DNA from: Ascidia mentula
Lineage: Eukaryota; Chordata; Ascidiacea; Phlebobranchia; Ascidiidae
Reading direction: 5' to 3'
Length of the DNA: 64,000 bases
NCBI GenBank assembly: GCA_947561715.1
Contig: OX387197.1
Span: forward strand, 3,291,001-3,355,000
Shown: piece by piece, positions 35,901-44,814 of the stretch
Position numbering within the stretch: the first letter of the stretch is position 1
Layout of the letters: every line of letters starts with the position of its first letter
Translations under genes and position numbers: made by a program
Notes under the pieces: model-generated
Databases searched by the model: none
Seen by the model: only the letters and a program-made list of their open reading frames with translations
What the model was told of the DNA's origin: nothing

Positions 35901-38900
35901 AAGTAGCGCTCCGTCCACATCATTAAAACGTTCTACACCAATCTTGTCATAACCTTTAACACTAACGTCATTTTTTAAAGTAGTCTTCCTTTTTCCTGAA
36001 CCCAATTAACTGCACTTTCTCAGGCTATATATCCAGTTTAAATTTATCAAAGAACAAGAGAGACAAAGAGACAAGTGAAATACCCAGAGGGAGACAAGGC
36101 AGAAGGGGTTGATTGTCGCCTGTCTATACGAGCTATTGTTTGGAACCGATTCTATGCGTTGTTTGTAAGTTGGCCATGTATTTTTGTTTGTGTTTCAACA
36201 AATTAAATTGGAGGGTAAATCTTAAAGGTCTACAGTCTTTGTTTAAACAGTAAAGCAAGAGTCAGATATACGGCAGTGTTATATTTTTTTTACTACTTTC
36301 CAGGAACGGACAGTGCAAATGGAAGAGTTTCATTTGCTGTTCACATTTTCGTGATTTTTCAACCGTGTCTTCTTACGTGTATGACACGTTGCTCTTTGTG
36401 TTAAAATCGTTATCAAACACTTACTATAATCCTTTTCGTGTTCATTGCGTACCAACTTATCAAATCAATAACTTCCTTGTCTTGGAAAAATATTTTGTTG
36501 CTTGATAACGAAATGTTATGGAGAAGTAATGCCGAATTCATGACGATTTTGCCTTCCGTCTGCAAGAATGCACAAGCATCGGTAAGTGCCATATCCAAAA
36601 ACTCAAGTAATAACTGAAGTACACCAGATTGATTTTTTGGTGAGTTATGTTAGGGACAGTTTATCAATGTTGCTGTCAAAGAGCTGTAAGCAATTTCGAG
36701 TATAGATTATGACCAAACAATATTTCAAAGCATTCCACCGGACCAATGTAATGAAATCATTTGTTAATTGTCAATAAATTTGTACTTAATGAGGTAAAAG
36801 AAAACTTGCCTCTAAATTTTGTTGAAAAGTGCCTTTGTACTTTTCTAGGAAGGCGATCAAGTTAGACAGAATTCCACAAGCTGCAATACTTTCAGATAAT
36901 TTATCACTAACTGCGCTGAACTTCATACAAACACTCAAAAGTTTTCGAATATTTTTCCAGTCTTTCCTGCAATATACATTTAAACCAAATTACTTTCTTG
37001 TCAGACAAGTTAATGAAATATTTCATGATTTACGACAGATTCAACCCACCAACACAAATTGTAAAACAAATGAAAATCTTAACGCTCTATACAACCAACA
37101 AGTAAATTTTGACATACGTTTCCAGCTTGGCTTTTTCTTCTGAATAAATGTCAAAGTAGACTTTAAATATATCGGCAGCGCCACCTAGCGCCAGGTAATC
37201 GCCGACTTTCTGCAAAATTATGTCACAAAATTAGATTCACTACGTTGGTGATCACGAACATGAACTTGACCAATACCAACCTTAATTGAGCTGCTGTTCT
37301 CAAGTCGGGCCCACGAGAAATACTTCGACAAGGCTTCAAGAATGGTTAATGCTGGCTTCCCCATGCATTTATGTTCCTTGTCGGTTTCCACATCACGCTT
37401 GGCTTCATCCATGTAATGTTTGAGATAAAATAGGAAACCTGGTAGGCCCAAAATACTAATTTCTATTCAACGATTAACGCATTATTTTAGAGTTTTTGTA
37501 AGGTGAATTTCTGTCAATCAGAATTTACATTTTTTGTCAATTGGCTTGGTTTCATTTTCCACGTTGACGGACAATTGTTCTTCAGTTGAAAAACGTTCGA
37601 CATTTCTCTCCCTAAATTTGTTGACCAGAATGAACGTACAACAAACTGACAAGCTGTGATTTTCATCGATCTAACAAAACAGGGAACTTATAGAGGAAAA
37701 AGCTTTTGTATTTAAGTGTGGAGTGTTATTACATTACAAGATAGTACTGAAAAAAACTTATTTTTAAAGTTCAGAAAACATCATAAAGCTTGTAAAGAAC
37801 GATCTTGAAGTGGAAAATTGTTTGACTTCGACGTACGGCTTGTTAACCATGACTTTTACATTTTAAACAAGTTACACTTGTGTTTATGGGGTTATCAAAT
37901 ACTTACCATAATTCCTTTCGTGTTCCTAGCGTACCAACTTAGCAAATCAACATCTTTGCCTTGGAAGAATATTTGGTTTGGAAACGAAAGGAAACGAAAA
38001 GCTTTCCTTGGAAACGAAAGTTTGTTGAGAAATAAAAGCGACTCAACGACGATTTTGCCTTCCGTCTGCAAGTAAGGGATAAGCATAGGTCTTTGTGAGA
38101 TCCAGGAACTCAAGTGATAACAACACTTCATGTGATACTCTTTTGTAGTACGTTCAGTTAGTTACATTATACCAAATAATCTGTAAATGCGCCATACGAA
38201 GTTGCAAATATGGTAATTGTATCAAAAGCAACAAGATCCAAAGGCTTGTATTCGCTGTCTCCAGGACGGAAAACTAATTAATATTACAAAGCATTTGGCA
38301 TAAGTGGTAAAATAATATGTTTCATAAAATTAAATGTGTTTTGAAGACTAACCTCCAAATTTTGTCGAAAAGAATGCTTGTACTTTTGTAGGAAGGCAAA
38401 TGCATTGGACGCAATTCCACAAGATGCAATCTTTTCAGCAAACTCATCACTAATTTCCTTAAACTTCAAACAAACATGGAAAAGGTTTTCAACATTTTTG
38501 CAGTTGATCCTGCAATAAAACAATTTAACTTAATTTTGGACAGCTTAACTAAATACTGTGATACATTAATGCAGTAACATGATGTTTTAAGTACGACAGG
38601 GTAACCCACCAACACGTTTAAACCTAACAAAACAACAAGAAAATCTTGAGTAGTGTATAGGTGACAGAGGAATGGAACAAACTTCCGTCCTGTCTCAGAG
38701 ATTCGCTTTCGGATTGGTAGACTGGAAGGAGAACTCTTTCCTTTTCCGTCCGATGCATTTTAAATGTCGAATAGTCTTTGATTGGGAGTACGATACAATT
38801 CTTCCTGGACCGGAAAGTACGCAGAGAGACACTCTCTCTTTCTCTCTCTCTCTCTGTGATTATATTTTAAGTTGTCCCCGGTTTGACCTTTGTCCGTTGA

Positions 38901-41900
38901 TCATTGAACATAATTTCGTCAAGTTTCTATTTGATTTACTTCGATGTACATCGAACTGATTGGTCATAGTCTTCGCAAAGCTAAATCGTTTTTTGGCGTG
39001 TGAATTATTTTCTGTATGCTTGGGTCGAAGTCCAAATGGCGTCGACAAACCGCACATAACAAAAGTGTTAAACTTTGACGGTTGGTCAAATTGATTCAGG
39101 AAATGACCAATACACATTTCATTAATTGTTTCTAACTTTTCTTTGCGCCTGTATAATAATTGTCACTTTTCATTTTATACGTCAATTAATCACCCAGTCT
39201 GCAGCCAAAGGTTATAAGTTATATCGCTACTATAACATGTAAAGACTTCCACAAGAACGCACCATCCAAAGGGAGACTCCAAAAACAACAGTTATTCGAT
39301 ACAGAATTACGACAAACCAGAACCACAAAAGCGATTGATCATGATTAAGGAAATAATCAATAAAGTTTTACCAGTTGCTTCCAGCTTCAGTTGTTATACT
39401 CAGTTGTTATGTATGGAAACTTGATGATGCTTATTACTTGGTGTTATAGTAGTCGAATTGTCACCTAAAATTGTGTCTGCAGGTGATGACTAGGGATGGG
39501 ATAGTAGAATTGTAATGCGCGGTCGGAGAATTTCAAAGCGATACAAGTCGCATTTTTCGCCAAAATGTTTTAAGTTGTTTTCTGCAGTGATTATCCGGGA
39601 GCATTTCGCTCTGTAGCATGTCAGTACTTTCGTGGAGTCACTCAATTCTGTTGTGAGGCCATAAGTTAAAATTTTGGTTGATTAAGACACTCTTTAGTAT
39701 GTAAAGAGGCCAGACCACATGATATCCAGGGTGGGTAAAAGAATAGTGCAAGCGTTAGGGAAATAGCGGAAACAAAAATTCATGTAGGAATGGACAGTGG
39801 TATTTTGCTCGTTTTCGGGGCGCTTTACGCTGCGCTTTTGAACCTGCGCCTGCTCCCCGCGCACGCTTGGGTCGACTTGTGGAAAACTGCACGTGCGGTG
39901 GCGGAATTTTGACGAAAAGCGCGACTTTTGGTTCAGCCTTGCAGAGCGTATTTAAAACTGGCGCGTGTTTATCGAAAGTCGAAACATAAGCAAACACTCT
40001 AGCTTGCAGACGAAACTTGTCTTGTGTTTCTAAACGACAATAAAATACCAAATACCCATGCGCGGCCGATGTGACTGCCCTGGGTGAATAAACCGCGAAA
40101 GATTTTACTGCTTTCACACATCAAGTCATCAAGAATAAAAAGGTTTCGCACGCCTGTCTCCGCAGAGGTAGGAGCACCCTGCACGAATTCAATTGTGTCA
40201 GGTAGGGTCTCGTACGCAGGCTGTCATTGACCATAGCACCAAATAATCCGTTCTGAACATTGTAATGAGGTTTTTCTTTTGTTATACGCACGACAAAACA
40301 AGTCTTTTCACTCCCAGTTGGCCCAGAAATAAGGCATTTAAACGAGTGCGCAAATCCCAAATTATTACAAAAGCGAATTACGGAATTTAAATGTTTTCCA
40401 CCTACCGCTGCGCTTACAAATTTACGCCCCTAACACCTACACGATCAGTTCAAACTGATAATTGGACGAATCGAGAATCGCAAACAATTATAACAATGTG
40501 AAATTCGATCGCAATACCTACTAAAATTTCAGACTAAGATTAGCTTTAGAAAGAGACACGTAAAATACTTTTGACAATATTTACGTGTGCGACATCAAAA
40601 CAATTTTTTCCAAATTCTCTGATTGTACACGACCTTTGTGATGAAAATAAATCGAGACTAAAACAGCTATCAACTGGACGGACAAAAGTCAGATCGGAAA
40701 CATGACTAAAATACAATCACAGACAGAGAGAGTCCCATAAAAATGCATATGAAGGAATTAGCATTCCTTCCCTGTCTCACAATCGGCAAGAAAATATCAG
40801 AAACAGGAGGGAAGTTTCTGAGATACTTATTCTGTCACCTATATACTACTATTGTGGCTCACGTTTCCAACTGAGAAATAAAAGCGACTCAACGACGATT
40901 TTGCCTTCCGTCTGCAATTGTAATACGTTAGGTTAGTTACTATGTACCAAACAATGTGTAAATGCGCCATAAGAAACTGCAATACGGAAATTGTATCAAA
41001 AGCAACAAGATCTAACGACTTGGATTCGTTGTTTCTGGGACGGAAAATGACTTAATATTACAAAGCATTCGGCAAAAGTGGTGAAATTATTTGTTTCATG
41101 AAATTAATTGTGTTTTGAAGACTGACCTCCAAATTTTGTCGAAAAGAATGCTTGTACTTCTCTAACAATGCAAATGCATTGGACGCAAATCCACAAGCTG
41201 CAATCTTTCCAGCAAACTTATCACTAATTTTCTTGAACTTTAAACAAACACGAAAAAGGTTTTCAACATTTTTGAAGTCTTTCCTGAAATAAAACATTTA
41301 ACCAATTTACTCTCACGTCAGAAAACTTGAAGTATTTTTTAATGCTCTTCATACAGTCACATGATGTTTGAAATACGACAGGTTCACTTACCTACCCAAA
41401 TTATGAAACGCAAGAAAATGTTAACAAACATAACACCTAATTTGTGTATAAGCTGCAGACAGATGGCCACTGTTTCGACCTAAAAGGTCTCATCAGTGCA
41501 GCAGGTGTGACTATCAGACGACTTTGCTGACCAAACGGCCAAGCAAAGACTTCCACTTTGTGGTGACTATACAGTTCACCGTCATCTTGGTTGAGCTTGC
41601 TTGGCCGTAGTGTTTCCACCTTGTTTGCTCCGTAAGGTTGCACCTAGTTTGGTGCCCAACGGATGACGGTGAACTGTATAGTCACCACAAAGTGGAAGTC
41701 TTTGCTTGGCCGTTTGGTCAGCAAAGTCGTCTGATAGTCACACCTGCTGCACTGATGAGACCTTTTAGGTCGAAACAGTGGCCATCTGTCTGCAGCTTAT
41801 ACACAAATTCATATTATTGGCTCCACATTGCTTATCATATGATTATTGTGACACGGGGCCTGACGGCACTATTGGTTGAGCTTGCTTGGCCGTAGTGTTT

Positions 41901-43723
41901 CCACCTTGTTTGCTCCGTAAGGTTGCACCTAGTTTGGTGCCCAACGGATGACGGTGAACTGTATAGTCACCACAAAGTGGAAGTCTTTGCTTGGCCGTTT
42001 GGTCAGCAAAGTCGTCTGATAGTCACACCTGCTGCACTGATGAGACCTTTTAGGTCGAAACAGTGGCCATCTGTCTGCAGCTTATACACAAATTCATATT
42101 ATTGGCTCCACATTGCTTATCATATGATTATTGTGACACGGGGCCTGACGGCACTATTGGTTGAGCTTGCTTGGCCGTAGTGTTTTCCACCTTGTTTGCT
42201 CCGTAAGGTTGCACCTAGTTTGGTGCCCAACGGATGACGGTGAACTGTATAGTCACCACAAAGTGGAAGTCTTTGCTTGGCCGTTTGGTCAGCAAAGTCG
42301 TCTGATAGTCACACCTGCTGCACTGATGAGACCTTTTAGGTCGAAACAGTGGCCATCTGTCTGCAGCTTATACACAAATTCATAATATTGGCTCCACATT
42401 GCTTATCATATGATTATTGTGACACGGGGCCTGACGGCACTATTGGTTGAGCTTGCTTGGCCGTGGTGTTTCCACCTTGTTTGCTCCGTAAGGTTGCACC
42501 TAGTTTGGTGCCCAACGGATGACGGTGAACTGTATAGTCACCACAAAGTGGAAGTCTTTGCTTGGCCGTTTGGTCAGCAAAGTCGTCTGATAGTCACACC
42601 TGCTGCACTGATGAGACCTTTTAGGTCGAAACAGTGGCGATCTGTCTGCAGCTTATACACAAATTCATATTATTGGCTCCACATTGCTTATCATATGATT
42701 ATTGTGACACGGGGCCTGACGGCACTATTGGTTGAGCTTGCTTGGCCGTAGTGTTTCCACCTTGTTTGCTCCGTAAGGTTGCACCTAGTTTGGTGCCCAA
42801 CGGATGACGGTGAACTGTATAGTCACCACAAAGTGGAAGTCTTTGCTTGGCCGTTTGGTCAGCAAAGTCGTCTGATAGTCACACCTGCTGCACTGATGAG
42901 ACCTTTTAGGTCGAAACAGTGGCCATCTGTCTGCAGCTTATACACAAATTCATATTATTGGCTCCACATTGCTTATCATATGATTATTGTGACACGGGGC
43001 CTGACGGCACTATTGGTTGAGCTTGCTTGGCCGTAGTGTTTCCACCTTGTTTGCTCCGTAAGGTTGCACCTAGTTTGGTGCCCAACGGATGACGGTGAAC
43101 TGTATAGTCACCACAAAGTGGAAGTCTTTGCTTGGCCGTTTGGTCAGCAAAGTCGTCTGATAGTCACACCTGCTGCACTGATGAGACCTTTTAGGTCGAA
43201 ACAGTGGCCATCTGTCTGCAGCTTATACACAAATTCATATTATTGGCTCCACATTGCTTATCATATAACACCTAATAATATAATAATAAGTAAATTTTCA
43301 CTCACGTTTTCAACTTGGCTTTTTCGTCCGAATAAATGTCAAAGTAGACTTTAAAGAGATCAACAGCGCCCCCTTCTGCCAGAAAATCTCCAACCTCCTG
43401 TAATATCTCATAGGTTTTACACAGTATACGCACAAATATGATTTTAGAGTATTATCGTCTCTTTAATACTAACTTGACGCGTAACATTCTCTGAATCTTT
43501 TATATTAAGCAAGACTTCAACAAACGCTAAAGTCGATTCCCCCATGCGTTTATGTTCCTTGTCAGATTCCAAGTCGCGCTTGGCTTCGTCCATGTAATTT
43601 GCCACTTGAGTCAGGCAATCTGTAAAGTTAACATTTAAATTCAGTTTCATGAAAGAATTAAGTCTGCTTACCTTTGCTGTCAAACTCCTTTACTTCCGAA
43701 ACAGGCTCGCCGCCCACATCCAT
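23370..43723 (-). CDS. Gene B: expanded ARM/HEAT-like modules, TIR, SAM and tail
   Basis: The longest copy, with about 40 exons. Reading from 43723 it has exon 1, module 1 (a, b, c and a hybrid d/b exon), an incomplete module 2 (c, d), module 3, four tandem modules (28.1-36.4 kb), a last module, exons f-i, four TIR exons, a 24-bp micro-exon, two SAM exons and a hydrophobic tail. If all parts were read it would exceed 2000 residues. Damage is visible: the hybrid exon does not keep the frame with the next c exon, three tandem copies of exon e share a 1-bp loss, and exon h has one extra T (near 25741) that closes the frame in exon i. So the whole chain is probably not made as one protein; exon skipping could rescue parts. 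The TIR and SAM exons themselves are clean. Confidence 0.7.
24131..25295 (-). CDS. Gene B TIR exons 1-4 and micro-exon
   Basis: Exons are TIR1 25295-25206 (HVMLSYNWDNQSTIKK), TIR2 24929-24775 (IKDRLESNGYNVWMDEDKMK to SQNCR), TIR3 24599-24514 (SEASYAFKRAKDIIPLRL), TIR4 24339-24221 and the micro-exon 24154-24131 (NKVISILQ). TIR domains in this group bind or cleave NAD+, and the glutamate in CRSEA matches the catalytic one of SARM1 by position. After TIR4 the frame also stays open through the small intron to a stop, so a TIR-ending isoform is possible. The exons themselves show no defect, but the frameshift in exon h lies before them. Confidence 0.8.
25355..26683 (-). CDS. Gene B helical exons d, f, g, h, i
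   Basis: d is 26683-26546, f 26453-26328, g 26218-26059, h 25804-25671 and i 25406-25355. They encode ARM/HEAT-like helices such as LTLGLTKLANNDQNSSKILQ in g. Exon h is 134 bp against 133 in genes A and C because of one extra T in a T run near 25741, which shifts the frame and meets TAG early in exon i. This may be a real mutation or an assembly error in a homopolymer. Confidence 0.7.
26800..26814 (+). other. 15-nt match to the Ciona spliced-leader sequence
   Basis: TTCTATTTGAATAAG equals bases 2-16 of the Ciona spliced leader as I recall it (ATTCTATTTGAATAAG). No donor (GTAAG) follows, so it is not an SL RNA gene. It could mark the 5' end of a reverse-transcribed, trans-spliced mRNA, or be chance. 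Confidence 0.35.
27053..27960 (-). CDS. Gene B last full module, exons e, a, b, c
   Basis: e is 27960-27829, a about 27707-27565, b 27490-27390 and c 27209-27053. c encodes SEKIAACGILSNLIGLLVKY and uses a normal GT donor. The donor of exon a is unclear: the expected AAG|GTTAGT of gene C reads AAGATGCAAAA here. Confidence 0.6.
28126..30173 (-). repeat. Gene B tandem unit 1 (exons e, a, b, c, d)
   Basis: Oldest-looking of four direct units. e 29415-29265, a 29165-29008, b 28948-28845, c 28665-28509, d 28263-28126. Exon e keeps its frame here (donor ATATAA|GTGTCC), unlike units 2-4. The lower part differs visibly from the other units. Exon c uses a GC donor. Confidence 0.8.
30174..32255 (-). 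repeat. Gene B tandem unit 2
   Basis: 2082 bp, nearly identical to units 3 and 4. Exon d is 30311-30174 and c 30750-30594. Exon e starts at 31495 and has lost one base before its end, so the frame reaches TAA. About 650 bp between e and d of the next unit are non-coding and conserved between units only because the units are young. Confidence 0.85.
32256..34342 (-). repeat. Gene B tandem unit 3
   Basis: 2087 bp, differing from unit 2 at only scattered bases. Same exon series: d 32393-32256, c 32832-32676. It shares the 1-bp loss in exon e. Confidence 0.85.
34343..36424 (-). repeat. Gene B tandem unit 4
   Basis: 2082 bp. d is 34480-34343, c 34919-34763 and e starts at 35664. It shares the 1-bp loss in exon e; d differs more from units 2 and 3 (near 34450-34475). 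Confidence 0.85.
36425..38509 (-). CDS. Gene B modules 2 (part) and 3
   Basis: Module 2 has c 38509-38353 and d 38065-37907. Module 3 has e 37670-37529, a 37438-37281, b 37209-37118, c 36966-36810 and d 36559-36425. Encoded motifs include IDENHSLSVCCTFILVNKF (e), HYMDEAKRDVETDKEHKCMG (a) and KVGDYLALGGAADIFKVYF (b). Exon d of module 2 is longer than its homologues through a local duplication of a GGAAACGAAA motif near 37980-38020. c of module 3 has a GC donor. Confidence 0.7.
38649..40850 (-). mobile_element. Deleted Polinton/Maverick-like fossil
   Basis: A 2.2-kb element begins AGTAGT and ends ACTACT, with imperfect terminal inverted repeats of at least 55 bp and weaker similarity for about 200 bp. 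It is flanked by the near-match hexamers ATCTTG and ATTGTG, fitting the AG...CT ends and 6-bp target duplications of Polintons. Inside, minus-strand pieces at about 39755-40370 resemble the packaging ATPase of Polintons and adintoviruses (a GPTGS-x-KT nucleotide-binding loop and an LFILDDLM stretch). It is broken many times, most of a full Polinton is missing, and it is old. It sits in an intron of gene B. Confidence 0.65.
38826..38863. repeat. CT-rich microsatellite within the Polinton-like fossil
   Basis: A run of CTCTCTCTTTCTCTCT and similar pyrimidine repeats; a shorter counterpart lies near the right end. Confidence 0.6.
40863..40911 (-). CDS. Hybrid d/b exon of gene B
   Basis: The 49-bp exon begins like exon d (TEGKIVVESLLFL) and ends like exon b (GTTGGAAAC|GTGAGC). 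A deletion therefore fused the start of one exon to the end of another, removing the rest of d and the following e and a exons. The fused frame does not continue into the next exon c. Confidence 0.65.
41127..41283 (-). CDS. Gene B module 1, exon c
   Basis: 157 bp, KDFKNVENLFRVCLKFKKIS and FASNAFALLEKYKHSF. Acceptor TTTCAG, donor GAG|GTCAGT. Confidence 0.75.
41452..41502 (-). ncRNA. Hammerhead ribozyme, inverted copy
   Basis: Same core as the direct copies, read on the minus strand; complete. Confidence 0.85.
41746..41796 (+). ncRNA. Hammerhead ribozyme, copy 1
   Basis: Stem I GCTGCA/TGCAGC, box CTGATGA, stem II GACC/GGTC, GAAA box, stem III ACAG/CTGT. The predicted cut follows C41790. Confidence 0.9.
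42031..42081 (+). ncRNA. Hammerhead ribozyme, copy 2
   Basis: Identical core, 285 bp after copy 1. Confidence 0.9.
42317..42367 (+). ncRNA. Hammerhead ribozyme, copy 3
   Basis: Identical core, 286 bp after copy 2 (one extra T in the spacer near 42185). Confidence 0.9.
42602..42652 (+). ncRNA. Hammerhead ribozyme, copy 4
   Basis: Core intact; one base differs in the stem III loop (GGCGAT for GGCCAT). Confidence 0.9.
42887..42937 (+). ncRNA. Hammerhead ribozyme, copy 5
   Basis: Identical core, 285 bp after copy 4. Confidence 0.9.
43172..43222 (+). ncRNA. Hammerhead ribozyme, copy 6
   Basis: Identical core; last copy before the right target duplication. Confidence 0.9.
43306..43723 (-). CDS. 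Gene B 5' exons: exon 1, a, b
   Basis: Exon 1 is 43723-43672 (MDVGGEPVSEVKEFDSK), a 43619-43474 (DCLTQVANYMDEAKRDLESD) and b 43397-43306 (EVGDFLAEGGAVDLFKVYFD). The start is the first ATG shared in position with gene C; the frame before it is closed by a stop. Confidence 0.8.
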
Positions 43724-44067
43724 TGTGTTCGGTAACTGACTCTTTGAACCGTTACAAAACAATTATATATAACTACAGTTCACAGCTTTTAATGCTTAAC
43801 TTCTGGTTAGGAGTGCTTCGTTGGCGATAACAATTTAAAGAATAACTACGAGTAATAATCCTGATCTAAAGGTAATATTTTGTATTAGGTTTGCTGGCAT
43901 CGAAGCCCAGGCATTGCAGCCAATCGGGATCAGCCTGTATTTCCCAAAAATTTGAAGCGAGATCTGAAAATCAAGCTCCCGGTGAAGTTTAAACTTAACG
44001 TTCCATTGACTGAACTACGGGGCGTATTACAGTCCTGGTGCGCAAGCGCACAAACTGCCAGTCGACC

Positions 44068-44075
44068 TTTATATA
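44068..44075 (-). promoter_or_regulatory. TATA box of gene B
   Basis: Minus-strand context CCTACGTATATATAAAGGTCG, about 345 bp before the start codon, in a block conserved with genes A and C. Confidence 0.65.
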
Positions 44076-44814
44076 TACGTAGGGAATCTCTACCACCGCA
44101 ATCACACAACGTACTATACTACGTGGTATACCACGACTTCTGTGTTACTTCGTACTATTCAAAATTTGTAGTTATCACAGCAGCCACTGTCACATCTGTG
44201 CCCTTTCCCTTCGTCTCTTTTTTTTCGGAGGACGCGTTGATCTCCCCACAGCACACACTGTCGTTGTCTCTTTTGATTTGATTTCAGTTCACGATTCACA
44301 AACGAACAAAGGAATTCTCTGATTGACACTTTCGCTCGTTGTTTTGATTAAAGCTACTAGTACAAAACGCTGTGACGTAACAAAGCTTAGTAGTGTTTTT
44401 CTTTGACAATTGTGTTTTACCAGACGATACGCGGTACGCGTTTTTGTAAAACGAAAACCTCGGTTGGATTTCGTTGAACCCATGAAGCTTTTATGTAGAA
44501 AAAAACGTTTGCCAGTTAACATCTAAAAATTTTTGTAAAAGAACAAACTTGTTGTTTTCAAAATGTTTTGAACTTATACAAAATTATAATTTGGCCTTGA
44601 ATCAACACAAAACACACGCTAGGCAAAAAAATTGTTACAACGCCATCATTCTTGCCACATACTTGCACGTTTCAACTTTTAACACGTAATTACAATACAA
44701 GCAATGATTACAAAACGTAAACACAATATTACTTAGCAAGGTTGTGTGATAGGAGGGATTTGCTTGTCAGTTTTGTATTAGGCTTACATTTAGCCGAAAC
44801 TTATAAATTACTCT

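Larger units (their letters stand above)
41442..43264 (+). mobile_element. Retrozyme-like array of 285-bp hammerhead ribozyme units
   Basis: The insertion is flanked by an exact 12-bp duplication, ATAACACCTAAT (41430-41441 and 43265-43276), in the b to c intron of gene B. It starts with one inverted partial unit (41442-41583) and continues with six direct units of 285 bp (286 for one). The units differ at only a few bases. Each holds a full hammerhead core: GCTGCA, CTGATGA, a GACC/GGTC stem with a 5-nt loop, GAAA, an ACAG/CTGT stem, then C and TGCAGC. No protein is encoded; the 85-residue frames repeat only because the units do. Animal retrozymes and the terminal repeats of Penelope-like elements are known carriers of such tandem type I hammerheads; they move by reverse transcription with enzymes supplied from elsewhere. 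Transcripts would cut to 285-nt pieces. Confidence 0.88.

Noticed and set aside
41442-43264. CRISPR-like array
   Set aside because: Units are 285 bp, contiguous, with no short repeat and spacer pattern, in a eukaryotic intron.
41638-43354. Repeated 74-113-residue plus-strand open frames in the 285-bp array
   Set aside because: They recur only because the unit repeats, cover the ribozyme itself and resemble no protein. 285 is a multiple of three, which keeps the frames open.
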